This document shows positions 21,983 through 33,497 of a stretch of DNA of 64,000 nt, in pieces. Below the pieces are notes generated by a model. It was not told the origin of the DNA. It saw nothing but the letters and a program-made list of their open reading frames with translations, and did not search any database. The DNA is from Lunularia cruciata. Lineage: Eukaryota; Streptophyta; Marchantiopsida; Lunulariales; Lunulariaceae. The DNA lies in NCBI GenBank assembly GCA_948567375.1, contig OX419755.1, positions 49,481,001-49,545,000 on the forward strand. Reading direction: 5' to 3'. Positions within the stretch are counted from its first letter, which is position 1. The number at the start of each line of letters is the position of its first letter. Both the position numbers and the translations under genes were made by a program.

Positions 21983-23043
21983 TGGTGACATCCTCGTCGC
22001 CATTGAAGCTTCAAACCCTTGGATGGCTGTCTGTGCATTCTGGAGGTGAGAAAGAGGTTCCCATGTGGCATCATGAAGGGGATACCTTTTCCAAAGGACC
22101 TTGTACTCTGTATGTTGGCGGCATCCTTGTTGGATGTGGCGACATGCAAGGATACGATCAACTTTGTACTCCTCATGATCATTGATAGGGATAGAGGGAG
22201 GAGGAGGTTGGACTCAAGAGGAGAAGGAAGAGGGGTTAGGAACAAAGGGTTTCAACTTGGAAACATGAAGGACAAGATGAATGTGCATATGACAAGGCAG
22301 GGCAAGTTGATAAGCAACAAGAGAGACAATTTGGGTGACATCAAAAGGTCCTATCCAATAAGGGGCAAGTTTACAAACTTGGGTATCAAGTGGGAGGGGT
22401 AGATTACTAGAGGATAGCATAACTTTATCACCGACTTCAAAGGTAAGATCACAACGATGGTGGTACGCATATTGTTTTTGACGATATTTGAGCAACAAGG
22501 AGGTGAGATTTGGCTTGTTGGAAAGATTCGGATAATGTGGTCAAGAAGGTTGAAGTATGAAGGACTTGAGATGGAAGAGGAGCAAGAAGAGAATCTGGGA
22601 CAAGCGGATCTTGGCCAAAATTGAAAAAGAAAGGAGAGAATCTAGTGCTTGCCTGTTTAGAATTGTTGTATGCAAACTCCGCAATTGCAAGATATTCATC
22701 CCAATTGGTATGGTGAATGTTGACAAAGGCACGAAGCATATCTTCCAAAGTGTGATTTGCACGTTCAGTTTGTCCATCAGTTTGAGGATGATAGGCTGTG
22801 GACAAAGCAAGCTTGGTGCCAAGTATCTAGAAGAGTGCTTGCCAAAACTTTCTGGTGAAGCAAGGATCACGGTCGGAGATGAGTACACATGACATCCCAT
22901 GATGTTTGAATACATTATTGAAGTAGAGTTGCACCAAGGTTGGAGCATCCACAATATCAACCATTGGTGCCAAATGGATTTGCTTACTAAGCTTATCCAC
23001 AAATACCACAATTGTTGTGTGACCTTGTTGTGTCTTGGGTAAG
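21983..23043 (-). pseudogene. Integrase C-terminal part and chromodomain of element C
   Basis: From 23043 down: FVDKLSKQIHLAPMVD (second strand of the catalytic core), VLISDRDPCFTRKFW with the second catalytic Asp, then AYHPQTDGQTERANHTLEDM with the Glu. A long C-terminal region follows (AEFAYNNSKQASTRFSPFF), with HMHIHLVLHVSKLKPFVPNP near 22240 and a degenerate chromodomain near 22200-22010. Frame changes occur near 22800 and 22500. The N-terminal part of the integrase lies at 29667-30141, beyond element B. Confidence 0.88.
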
Positions 23044-23784
23044 TGTAATACCAAGGGTTAGCCATATGATCTAGATGTGAAATTTGGTTTGGTAACATCT
23101 AGAATGATGTTATACATGATGGTCAAAATAGATCAAATAGAAGTATCACCAAAAGAGTACTTCTATTAATAGGGCAGAAACCGAAAGAGACTTGAGAACC
23201 TTAGAACCAATAGCTAGACATATGATTTAAAGGTGAGAATTGGTTTGGTAACATCTAGAAAGATGTTACACATGATGGACTAAACAGATCAGAAAGAGGT
23301 ATCACCAAAAGGGGACTTCTACTAATAGAGTAGGAATCGAAATATGCCTGAAATCTTTGAAGGCAATTTCAGAGGCCTAAACGGATGAATTAGGCCTCGA
23401 AAATGTGCAGATTCCCCCCCCCCAATAGGGGAAAGGCTGGCCTTCCCTCCCCCCTGGTTTTTCTCGTCGAGAGCTTTCCAACGGTACTTTACTCATGTGA
23501 TTTTGAGATTCCTATAGGAAGATTCCCTAAAAGATTCCCTCTGGTCAAAGCTTGTTTGACCAACCAGATAGGACCTAGACCAGATAGGTCACCCATCCAA
23601 GTAAGTAATCCAAGGGTGGAGCTTGCTGACATGTCACCTATCTATGTCCCTAATCCTATGGTGGAGCTTCCTTAGAGGAGATCCTCTTTGTCTATATAAT
23701 AAAGAGAAGGTGCTCCCTTGGGGCATCGAATGTTTGAGTGTGCAATCTGTGTTTTCTCCCTTCTCTTGTCCTTGGAGTATTACA
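23044..23784 (+). repeat. 5' LTR of element B
   Basis: 741 bp, TGTAATACC to TATTACA. It has the same two-unit U3 duplication, pyrimidine run and TATA/AATAAA string (23693-23703) as element A. Confidence 0.95.
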
Positions 23785-23785
23785 A

Positions 23786-23797
23786 TGGTATCAGAGC
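23786..23797 (+). other. Primer binding site of element B
   Basis: TGGTATCAGAGC is an exact match to the initiator tRNA-Met primer sequence used by most plant Ty3 elements, one base inside the LTR. Confidence 0.95.
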
Positions 23798-23924
23798 AAG
23801 TGTTCTAGTCCAAGAGAGTGGATCACCCCTCTTGGAATAGCACGAACTACTGAAACTGAGTAATTTGAGATGGAGAACATAGAGTAATCGCTAGACTTAG
23901 GAAGGACTTTAGAGAGCGGATGGG

Positions 23925-24146
23925 ATGGATGCACCGGGGGGACAATTTCCCGCACCTAGCTTTCCATTCTCAAACCCATTCTACATCAAGGTTATGTACA
24001 TCCAACGTGAGCAGATGAGAGTATCGCTAATTTATCACTTTGGTGCGGAATTCATGGACAGAGTGATGAACTCACCAAACCCGGTGATTCTACCTGTGGT
24101 GATATATGACAAAGAGTGGGATTTGACGATCTACATTCTATTATGA
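23925..24146 (+). CDS. Short upstream frame 1 of element B (73 codons)
   Basis: Intact counterpart of 1598-1819 with a handful of amino-acid changes (for example YHFGAEFMDRVM for YHFGVEFMDRVM). It stays open in a copy whose gag and pol have eight stops, but the region is short, so this is weak evidence of selection. Function unknown. Confidence 0.55.
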   Translation: MDAPGGQFPAPSFPFSNPFYIKVMYIQREQMRVSLIYHFGAEFMDRVMNSPNPVILPVVIYDKEWDLTIYILL

Positions 24147-24150
24147 TAAT

Positions 24151-24354
24151 ATGGATATGAATGTCCCAAATCCTCTCCCTTTCAACACTCAAGTAGAAAT
24201 CCATTATGTAGTGAGGCCGAAATTGATGTTTAGAGATTTTGTGATTAGGAATTTTTGTGAGGAGTATTATCAACGAGTGATAGTTTCTGAGGTCCCAATG
24301 GTAGTTCCGATAGTTCGTGTGCCTTCCAGAGTAATTATATTGACTCTGTATTGA
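24151..24354 (+). CDS. Short upstream frame 2 of element B (67 codons)
   Basis: Intact counterpart of 1824-2027 (RPKLMFRDFVIRNFCEEYYQ; ends IILTLY). Unlike the element A copy it is not in frame 0 of pol but in the gag frame, separated from the gag ATG at 24388 by in-frame stops. Function unknown. Confidence 0.55.
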   Translation: MDMNVPNPLPFNTQVEIHYVVRPKLMFRDFVIRNFCEEYYQRVIVSEVPMVVPIVRVPSRVIILTLY

Positions 24355-24387
24355 AGTAGACGTTAGCAATTGGGTGTTGCAGGAACC

Positions 24388-25476
24388 ATGGATCCGCAGT
24401 TGCAAGAGCTGGTGCAAGGAATGCAAGGGATGTTGAATGAATTTCGAGAGATTAAGATGACCATGGAGACATTGCAAAGTCAAGTGCAGATCCTCAGGAA
24501 CGATCAAGCCATGCAAGAAGAAGAGCCGTCTCAAAACCCAGTACTTGCGACTGAAGTACTTGGAGAGGCACCCGTGCCTACAAACCCTATCAACGATGAA
24601 GCCACATTGCTACTCCGGATGAAGAAGACCTGCAACATCGAGCCTTACAAGGGGCAGCGTACGATGGGAGTAGTGGAGAATTGGATCTCAAGAATGAATT
24701 GATATTTTCGATTATTCTCAACAAAGATCACAGAGCATGCTACAGGCGTGTTTGCATGTGGGTACTTGACCGATAAAGCCCTCACATGGTATGATGCTTG
24801 GGAACGATCCATGCTGGCAGAGAGAAGGGAGGTCACATGGACAGCAATGCAAGAAGGACTGCTCAAGAATTTCCAATCGGTGGATTCTGTGCAGATGGCT
24901 CGAACCCGACTATGGGGATTGAGACAGAAGAATAGCGTACAAGAGTATGTGGAGGCATTTCTGGATCTACAAGTCGCAATTATCGACATGAGTCCAGAAG
25001 AGGCTCTCGACAATTTCAAACAAGGGTTGAAAGAGCGGATTCGCAAAGAAGTCATGATGCAAAACCCTCACACGGTATTTGAAGCTATTGCTTGTGCGCA
25101 GAGAATAGCCGGAGCATTAGGTGGAGGTGAAGGAGTACTTCCACCTCAACATTATCGGGCAGAAATGCCACACATGGGTGGACCAGTACCGATGGAATTG
25201 GGCAACCTTCGATTCCGGGATCGAGGAGCACGGCCGCTTCAAGGAGAGCGAGGACGGGTAGAAGAACAAAGAGATGGAGTCCCACGAGGAGAAGGGACTC
25301 GAGGAGAACAACGCCGTTGTTACAATTGTGGCTGTATTGGGCACATATCTACCAATTGTTGCACTCGTTTCTTTAGAGGCCCTCGGCCTTCGTACAGGCA
25401 ATCTTTGAACAACATAGAGAGGCACATTGAAGAGGAGGAGGTGGAAACCACTTCGGAAAACGAAGATTGCCAGTAA
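24388..25476 (+). pseudogene. gag: gag of element B, one nonsense codon
   Basis: 362 codons from the ATG at 24388 (context ACCATGG) to TAA at 25474. The single lesion is TGA at 24700-24702, where element A has CGA. Parts: N-terminal coiled coil; retrotransposon gag domain (ALTWYDAWERSM, LRQKNSVQEYVEAFLDLQV, FKQGLKERIRKEV); a basic Arg-rich hinge; and a CCHC knuckle, CYNCGCIGHISTNC (about 25318-25360). The pol frame overlaps its 3' end in the -1 register from about 25431. Confidence 0.93.
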
Positions 25477-28400
25477 ATGTACCTCGCGGCCTTACTGGCT
25501 CAATAAGGAAGCAGAGAAGCGAGGGAAGGAAGAAGAATAATGCGCAAAGATCCCGAAAGGCAACCTCACAATTGATTGTCGTGAATGGAATCCTAGAAGG
25601 TAATCAAGTGAGAGTATTAATAGATCCGGGAGCAACAGAGAATTTCTTGTCTCGCTCTGTTGCAATAAGCTTGGGAATGGATCTAGAGAGAGATGGAAGT
25701 GAAGAAGTAGAGTTACCAAATGGGCAAACAGAGAGGATTGAATCATTACCTAGACGGGTAACCCTCTCTGTAGGAGAATATCAGGAAGCAATTGAGTGGC
25801 GAGTGATACAGTTAGCCCATTATGATGCAATTTTAGGCATGCCATGGATGAAGCAGTACAACCCAATGGTGGATTGGAGGAAGAAAGTAGTGAGAACCCA
25901 CCAATGGTCAATCATTGGGGTTAAAGAAAAATCACACAGGCAAAAACTGCCTCTATATGTCGTAGGGACGACAATTGTCTGTAAGACCGATAGATGTTTT
26001 ATGGGACTAATAAGAGAAGTCCAGAGTGCACAACTTGCTGGAAAAATTCCTGAGAAATTGAAGGAGGTAGTGGATGAGTTTCAAGATGTCTTTCCCGATG
26101 ATCTACCCTCAGGATTACCACCTAAAAGGCGAGTAGATCACAAAATAGAGACACTCCCGGGGAAGACATCTCCTTGTAAGGCCCCATATCGCCTATCACC
26201 TCATGAGTTGGAGGAATGTAAGACTCAAATTGAGGAGATGCTATAGAAAGGGTTCATCCAACCTAGCGTATCACCATATGGGGCCCCTATCTTGTTTGTG
26301 AAGAAGAAAGATGGTACAATGCGCATGTGCATTGACTATCGGGGTCTCAATCAGCAAACAGTGAAGAACAAATACCCCTTACCTCGCATGGATGACCTGT
26401 TTGATCAACTCCATGGAGCAAGATACTTCACCAAACTGGACTTGCGGAGCGGTTACAATCAAATCCAAATTGCAAAGGAGGATGTGTACAAAACTGCCTT
26501 TTGAACCAAGTATGGCCACTTTGAGTATCTTGTGATGCCTTTTGGCCTCACCAATGCGCCTGCCACTTTCATGAGCCTAATGAATGACATATTTCGTCCA
26601 TACTTGGATAAGTCTGTTATCGTCTTCTTGGATGATATCTTAGTATATAGTAGCACGATGATAGAACACAAACAACATCTACGAGAGGTCCTCTAGATTC
26701 TAAGACAGAATCAGTTGTACGCCAAAATCTCAAAGTGTGAGTTTGGCAAGTCTGAAGTAGACTACTTAGGGCATAGAGTAAGTGCAAAGGGCATTCAAGT
26801 ATTGATAGATAAAATAAAGGTCATTCAAAAATGGAGTGCCCCAGAAGATCCGACTCAACTTAAGAGCTTCTTGGGGTTGACGGGATTCTATCGTAGATTT
26901 GTCAAGGACTTCTCCAAGGTTGCACAGCCTTTAACGACACTACTTGGCAAGGGGAAGAAGTAGACATGGGGAACTGCACAAGAGTTGGCCTTTCAAGAAT
27001 TGAAGGCCGCCTTGCTACATGCACCAATCTTGAAGTGGTATGACCCAAAATGTCTAATCAAGTTGGCTACAGATGCATCAGGCATAGCAATATGAGCAGT
27101 CCTACAACAAGAGTGGCATGACGGATGGCATCCAATTGCATATTTCTCTCAAAAGTTGTTACCAGTAGAGCGCAACTACCACACCACAGAACGAGAAGAG
27201 TTGGCCATAGTTCTAGCAACCAAGCATTAGAAGCACTACCTGGGCGAGAAGGCATTTGTAGTAGAGACAGACCACAAACCTCTAGTCTACCTCGAGATGC
27301 AAAAGGATCTATCTCGTCGCCAAATTCGGTGGGCAGAGTGGCGACAACGCTTCAACATGACAATCACCTACGTGGAAGGTAAGAAGCAACTTGGAGATGC
27401 ATTCACCCGCATGCCAATGGCCAACAACTTGGCGGCAGAGGTTAAGATTAACCCTGAATTCTGGCAAGAGATTTTAGCTGCTACAAAAATTGATCCACAG
27501 ATTGTAGAAGCGCAATCGTCCAAAGGTGTCACCAGCACCCAAGGACTCACCTTTTAGGAGGGCCGATTGTGGATCCCAAATGTCCTAGAATTATGCACCA
27601 CCATTCTAACGGAATGTCATGATTTGGCCATTGCAGCTCATGTTGGAGTGGACAAGACCTTGGATGCAATCAAGCGCCATTACTATTGGCCCAAGATGAG
27701 CAATGACGTGATGGACTATGTGCGTAGCTGCCTACTTTGTCAACAGAACAAAGCTTCTAATCAAGCTCCTGCAGGGCTCCTTCAACCTCTTCCCACTCCT
27801 ACCCAACGTTGGGAACAAGTGAGTATGGATCTCGTCTGTGAATTACCCAAGACCACCTCAGGGTTTGATTCCATTGTGGTCTTTGTGGACCGGCTTAGCA
27901 AAATGATTCATGTCCGCCCTACCACCAAGGAGGTGACCACTCCACAACTAGCTCAACTATACTTAGATGCAGTCTTTGCTCACCATGGCTTGTCTAGAGT
28001 ACTCATCACCGATAGAGGCACCCAATTCACCAGTTTGTTTTGGCGAACACTCTTTGGTTTCCTCAAAACCAAGTTGGCCATGTCTACAGCTTACCACCCA
28101 CAAACAGATGGCCAAACAGAGCGGGCTAATTGCACAATTGAAGACATGTTATGCGGCTTCACCTTAGAAGAGCAAGAGAGGTGGGACACCCTACTACCGT
28201 TGGTGGAATTCGCTTACAACAATTCAGTGAATGCCTCCACCCAGGTCACTCCGTTCTTCCTCATGTATGCTGAGCATCCCTTCACACCTTCTAGCTTGAT
28301 GAAGATCCGTCCAGTGACTACCAAGGTTGATGCAGTCAACACATTTGTTTCTAGAATCCAACAAGGTGTGGAGAGCGCCAAGCACAGGTTACAGATTGCG

Positions 28401-28901
28401 CAAAATCGACAAAAGCAGTATGCTGATGCACACCGTATGCACATGGAGTTCAATGTTGGGGATCAAGTGTGGCTATCGACAACCAACCTCACATTAGTTG
28501 GATCTTGTAAGCTCAGACCTCATTTTATTGGGCCTTTCTCGATTCTTCGTCGCATCGGCGCTGTGGCCTATCACCTTGAGCTACCACCACACATGAAGAT
28601 CCATCCAGTGTTCCATGTCTCCCTATTACGCAGATATGCTCCCCGATCAGGCCAAGGTACTTCCACACATGACATTCGACCTTGTCCGACAGTCATTGAT
28701 GGCATAGAGGAATATGAAGTGGAGCGGATTCTCCAAAAGCGCATGCGTGGTACTCGCCATCCGCGGGTGGAATATCTAGTACAATGGAAAGGTTACCCCC
28801 TCTATGAAGCAACCTGGGAACCCGCTGCCAATTTGGCACATGCACCGGTGTTGGTGCAAGCATTTGAGCAACAATTGCACAACGAGGACGTTGCGTCTTA
28901 A
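25467..28901 (+). pseudogene. pol: pol of element B: full-length frame with seven stops
   Basis: One reading frame runs from 25467 to TAA at 28899 with no frameshift. Stops lie at 26244, 26502, 26694, 26961, 27093, 27228 and 27555. Protease: LIDPGATENFLS (about 25617), with Pro where Ser or Thr is usual. RT: from about 26290, catalytic [10 protein letters not shown] near 26630. RNase H: LATDASG near 27065 and VVETDHKPLVYLE near 27260. Integrase: zinc finger (AAHVGVDKTLDAIKRHYYWP, CLLCQQNK), then SMDLVCELPK, VLITDRGTQFTSLFW and YHPQTDGQTERAN for the D,D,E triad. Chromodomain: 28690-28850 (EYEVERILQKRM, YLVQWKGYPLYEATWEP). The last 444 codons (27567-28901), the whole integrase, are open. Confidence 0.95.
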
Positions 28902-28914
28902 GAGGAGGGAGGTT
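28901..28914 (+). other. Polypurine tract of element B
   Basis: AGAGGAGGGAGGTT lies directly before the 3' LTR and overlaps the pol stop. Confidence 0.85.
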
Positions 28915-29666
28915 TGTAATACCAAGGGTTAGCCATATGATCTAGATGTGAAATTTGGTTTTGTAACATCTAGAATGATGTTATACATGATGGTCAAAAT
29001 AGATCAGATAGAAGTATCACCAAAAGAGTACTTCTACTAATAGGGCAGAAACCGAAAGAGACTTGAGAACCTTAGAACCAATAGCTAGACATATGATTTA
29101 AAGGTGAGAATTGGTTTGGTAACATCTGGAAGGATGTTACACATGATGGACTAAACAGATCAGAAAGAGGTATCACCAAAAGGGGACTTCTACTAATAGA
29201 GTAGAACCAAAATAAGCCTGAAATCTTTGAAGGCAATTTCGGAGGCCTAAACGGATGAATTAGGCCTCAAAAATGTGCAGATTCCCCCCCCCCCCAATTG
29301 AAGAAAGGCTGGCCTTCCCTCCCCCCTGGTTTTTCTTGTCGAGAGCTTTCCAACGGTACCTTACTCATGTGATTCTGAGATTCCTACAGGAAGATTCCCT
29401 AAAAGATTCCCTAAAAGATTCCCTTTGGTCAAAGCTCGTTTGACCAACCAGATAGGACCTAGACCAGACAGGTCACCCATCCAAGTAAGTAATCCAAGGG
29501 TGGAGCTTGCTGACATGTCACCTATCTATGTCCCTAATCCTATGGTGGAGCTTCCTTGGAGGAGATCCTCTTTGTCTATATAATAAAGAGAAGCTGCTCC
29601 CTTGGGGCATCGAATGTTTGAGTGTGCAATTTGTGTTTTCTCCCTTCTCTTGTCCTCGGAGTATCA
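28915..29666 (+). repeat. 3' LTR of element B
   Basis: 752 bp. It has an extra 12-bp unit near 29400 (AAAAGATTCCCT twice) relative to the 5' LTR, and ends GTATCA where the 5' LTR ends GTATTACA. Confidence 0.93.
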
Positions 29667-30141
29667 GCAAGGAGGTGATGAGATCTAAGCTCACATGTTC
29701 TCAACAAGTAGTTGGAATGGGAAGTGGTTGAAGGAGTCCACTCAGCTTTTGGTTACTGGCCTTGTTGCGTTGAGAAATCTCACATGATCAGACAAACTCC
29801 TGAACATCATGCATCATGTTGGGCCACCACCATTGGCATTGGAGGGTACCCAAGGTCTTGTCCACCTCCATGTGACCAGCTACTGGTAAATCACGGGCTT
29901 CCTAAAGGTGCACAAGTCAGAGATCACCTTTGGCTAGAACATAGATCCGGTCCGCATGGAATAGAAGGCCTTCCTTGAAGGAGAAGGTGTTGTACTCCTT
30001 GTCTCCTATTGTCAAACAAACATGTACCATTTGGAAGAAGGGATCTTGTTGTAGAGCTGCTCTAAACTTGTTATGGACCTTGGGGTCAATTGACACCATT
30101 GTAATTGCCGTTGTGATGAGAGGAAGAGACTTCAAATTAGA
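29667..30141 (-). pseudogene. Integrase N-terminal part of element C
   Basis: Minus strand from 30135: a linker with KVHNKFRAALQQDPFFQMV, then the zinc-binding region near 29880-29740 in a shifted frame, truncated by element B at 29667. The rest of the integrase is at 21983-23043. Confidence 0.8.
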
Positions 30142-31794
30142 TCATTGTGATAGAGCATCAAGGATGACATAGAACCGACATGGTTTGTACTCAAGTTTGA
30201 TGTCAAACAATTGGAGTTGCTCTTCCCATTGATGATGTTGACTCTTCATGTGTTCCAAGTGTAAGGTCTGCAACAATGGCTTGGGATCAGTTTGCATGAC
30301 CACTTGCTTTCCCAAGAGGTAATGCCTCCATACCTTGGTGGCATATACCATTACAAGTTGTTCCCAATCTTGAGCAGAGTAATTTCTTTCAGCTATATTT
30401 AGTTGGCAAGACACAAAGGCAATGGGATGTAGTCCATCTGGGAATTCTTGTTGCAACACAACTCCAATTGCAAAGTCAGAAGCATCAAAATCAACCACAC
30501 AAGGTAGTTGAGGATCATATGGTTGAAGAATGGGTCTTGAAGACACCATATGCTTTAACTTCTAGAATGCTTCTTCATGCTTGGTGGTCCACTAGAAACT
30601 TGAGTTCTTTCCCAAGAGGTCAATCAATGGTGCAGCCACATGAGCATAATAGTGGATGAACCGTCGTAAAAACTGGCCAATCCATTGAATGCACGTACTT
30701 CTGTAGTATCCTTTGGGGTAGGCCGATCAATAATGGCTTTGATCTTCTCTTTTTCCATCTTGATCCCCTCTAATGAGATCTTATGACCTAAGAAGGTAAC
30801 CTCCTTGTGCCAAAAGGCACACTTTGACTTCTTGCAATAAAATTTCCATTGTCGTAGTCGTCTTAGGACTTCTTGCATATGATTCATGTGTTCTACCTCT
30901 GTCTTGCTATAGATTAAGATATCATCCAAGAACACCACTATGGACCGATCCAATAGTCCCTCCAACACCCAATGCATCTGATCCATGAAGACTGCTGGAG
31001 CATTAGTAAGTCCAAAAGGTAGAACTCTCTACTCAAAATGCCTATACCTTTTACAAAAGGAAGTCTTTTGCACATCCTCTCTGTCAATAGGAATTTGCCA
31101 ATAGTCGCTACAAAGATCTAGCTTGGAAAAGTAGAGTGCTCCACTTAGTTGATCAAGCAGGTCATTGATCCAAGGCAAGGGATATGCATTCTTCACGGTT
31201 TGCTTATTGAGCCCACATTAATCAATACAGAAACAAAGTCCTCCATCCTTCTTTGGAATAAATTGTATTGGTGCTCCCCAAGGAGAGGTACTATGTCGTA
31301 TGAAATCCTTCTCCAAAAAATTTGTAAGTGTTGTTTGCAACTCTTCCAACTCCTTTGGTGAGAGCCAATAGATCAGTCTACTCATTGGAGTACTCCCTAG
31401 CAATAACTCGATCTTGAAGGGCATACCTCAATCGGAGGGTAATCCCTTTGGAAGATCATCCAGAAACATGTCCGCAAACTCTTAAACTATCCAATCAACC
31501 ATTGCTTGATGAGGCTCTTGGTCCTCCTTGGATTGTTCTTGTGCAATCAGCTTGATCCACACCACAAATATAGACTTATCTTCCTCCAAAGCTTACTCTA
31601 TGGCTGCTTTACTAACAAACTTTCCTTCCAGGGCCTCATCTCTCTTCTAAGCTTGCTCCATGGTTGCCTTCTTGGCAAACTTCCCATCTTGGGACTCATC
31701 TCCCTTCCAAATTTTCTCTATGGCTACCTTCTTGACAAACTTCCCATCTTGGGACTGACTATTCTTAGGTGTCTTACTCCGAGGTGCCAAAAAC
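30142..31794 (-). pseudogene. Reverse transcriptase and RNase H of element C
   Basis: Minus strand, in order: SRLIYWLSPKELEELQTTLT near 31370, GAPIQFIPKKDGGLCFCID near 31280-31220, RT core with VVFLDDILIYSKTEVEHM (catalytic FLDD) near 30950-30890, LGHKISLEGIKMEKEKI near 30790, then RNase H with VVDFDASDFAIGVVLQQEF near 30490 and MQTDPKPLLQTL near 30290. Stops at 31424-31500 and a shift near 30660 break the frame. From 31794 to 31500 there is a repetitive Lys/Glu-rich linker. Confidence 0.88.
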
Positions 31795-32225
31795 CTAATC
31801 GGGAATTCCTACCTTGGTGTTGTACTTGAATTTGTCATCGGGTCCATCGAATTGAACCTTATGATGCTCAAGCCAAGGTAGACCCAAAATGATATCATAG
31901 TGTAGAGGTGCCACTACAAACCTCATACACTCTAAATACTCCTTCCCAATCTTGAAGGTAATAGGATGTGAGGTGCGGAATGTAGAACTCTTTCTACCAT
32001 CCGCCATCATCAAACTACTTCCAAACACTAGCTTGATAGGAATACCCAATTCCTTTGCTACTTGCATAGACATGCAATTCTCTGAACTTCCAAAATCAAC
32101 CAAAATTCTACAACCCCAATTAGATATCATACCTTGCAAGTGAAGCAAACTTGCATAAATCAAGCCTTCAATCCCATTGGAACTAATCAAGCTCTCAATA
32201 GGCGGCTCAAAATCTCCTATTGGGA
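31795..32225 (-). pseudogene. Protease region of element C
   Basis: The minus-strand frame 32190-31795 contains ILVDFGSSENCMSM, the active-site turn, with Phe in place of Ser/Thr between Asp and Gly. It continues with MRFVVAPLHYDIILGLPWLE, the usual second flap of retroviral-type aspartic proteases. Element D has DLG at the same point. It is in a different frame from gag. Confidence 0.85.
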
Positions 32226-32259
32226 TTCCTTGTTTCCCTAATCATTCTATTCCACAATC

Positions 32260-33122
32260 TCCATCTAGGCAACTTGTTGAGGTCACCCATTCCTAAGTGG
32301 GCATTCAGCAATGCAATGTCTCACTTGGCTACAATAAAAACAACCTCTATTTTGTCACAATCTTTCTCTATTTGTTGTACCAAGTGGTCTCCGTTGGATA
32401 GCATCAATCTCCATTGGTGCTGGTTCTTCTACTTGTGCATAGTGTACTAGTAGGCCTTGTGTAGGTCGAGGTCGAGACCAAGTTGTTGCAACCAAGGAAT
32501 CAAAGCACTCAGCCAATTGCATGGATTCTTCTACATTTTGTGGTTCTTGCATGGTCACCTCCAATTTGGTTTGTGACTTCGATCCCCGTACAAATCGATC
32601 CAGAACTTCACCTTATTGTATATTTGGAATCTGCATGATGATGTTCTGAAATTGTGTGATGTAGTTCCTTACTGAGCCAACTTGCTTCAACTCCGCCAAT
32701 TTATCTTGTGCGGTGCAGCTGGCATTTATAGTTTGAAAGCGACCCAATATTGCATCCTTGAACTTTGCCCATGTCAAAATTGGTGCAACAATCTGCCATT
32801 CAGCTCGCTCCACTCAAAATTGCCACCAAAGTTTTGCCACACCATCTAATTGGCTAGAGGCCAAAAGAATTTGTTTCCGTTCATCTTGAAGATTGGTGGC
32901 TTCAAAGTAACATTCGTAGTCAAACACAAAATTCTCCGCTGTGCTTGGAAGATTCTTGCCTTCAAATACCTTGGGTTTTGGAAATTTAATGTGATCTTCT
33001 CCATCTTGGATTGGCGCCCTCTCTATATTTTCTTGTCGTTGCTGATCTCGTTCATCCAGCAATCGAGTCAAGTGCTCGATTTGTTACTGCATCGTAAAGA
33101 TGACGTCCGGTATTGCCGCCAT
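32260..33122 (-). pseudogene. gag: gag of element C
   Basis: The likely start is ATG at 33122-33120. Segments: LTRLLDERDQQRQENI (coiled coil), FEGKNLPSTAENFVFDYECYF, LDGVAKLWWQF, a gag core with FKDAILGRFQTINAS and YITQFQNIIMQIP, and a CCHC knuckle CFYCSQVRHCIAEC near 32340. These parts share one frame and are interrupted by stops (for example just after the start, near 33084, and at 32612). Confidence 0.88.
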
Positions 33123-33185
33123 AGCTACTACTCTATCCCACTACTCCCAATTTATCTAATTGATTAATACATAGATGCAACAAGT

Positions 33186-33371
33186 CTATCGTTCTCCATA
33201 AGTTACAACTAGAAGTATCAAGGGTTCCTCAAACACGGTGATCATATGTAGAAAATCTTGCCCAAAGCACAAGGTGATGAATTGTGTGAAACTATGCTTG
33301 GGTAATATCTGGACATGAAAATCCCAATGGTTTGGCAGAAGTGGATTTGGTGGTCCATAAATTCCATCCAT
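33186..33371 (-). CDS. Short upstream frame of element C (61 codons)
   Basis: Intact ATG-to-TAG frame between PBS and gag, in the same reading frame as gag. Landmarks are NPLLPNHWDFHVQILPKHSF, FGQDFLHMITVFEEPLILLV and TYGER. Beyond the TAG the frame still reads TCCIYVLIN, matching the C-terminus DLTIYILL of the family-1 upstream frame 1, so the original module was probably ~10 codons longer. Element D keeps the same block at the right window edge. Function unknown. Confidence 0.5.
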   Translation of the reverse strand: MDGIYGPPNPLLPNHWDFHVQILPKHSFTQFITLCFGQDFLHMITVFEEPLILLVVTYGER

Positions 33372-33380
33372 CCTATTCTT

Positions 33381-33392
33381 GCTCTAATACCA
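33381..33392 (-). other. Primer binding site of element C
   Basis: The minus strand reads TGGTATTAGAGC one base inside the 5' LTR, a one-mismatch match to the initiator tRNA-Met primer. Confidence 0.88.
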
Positions 33393-33497
33393 ATGTAAAA
33401 AACCAAGACCGAGGAGAGAAATAAGAGAATGGAAACTCACATTGGGACACCTGAATGAGGGAAAACTCCGAATGCCTAGCATGAGCTTTGGCTTTGG

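Larger units (their letters stand above)
23044..29666 (+). mobile_element. Element B: Ty3-type chromovirus (family 1) nested in element C
   Basis: Same family as element A. LTRs are 23044-23784 and 28915-29666, flanked by GTAAG (23039-23043) and GCAAG (29667-29671). Element D has GCAAG at the same target position, so the left copy has changed one base. This is the better preserved family-1 copy: gag and pol keep their frames over their whole length and are broken only by stop codons. By eye its LTRs differ by a few per cent. Confidence 0.95.

Noticed and set aside
24052-24534. 160-codon minus-strand open frame in element B (and its counterpart 1725-2120 in A)
   Set aside because: It is antisense to the two upstream frames and gag; its conservation is explained by the sense strand.
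25455-25461. GGAAAAC as a -1 frameshift site joining gag to pol in element B (also present in A)
   Set aside because: It lies in the gag/pol overlap and in the right register, but is not a canonical slippery heptamer, and I could not identify a downstream stem-loop or pseudoknot.
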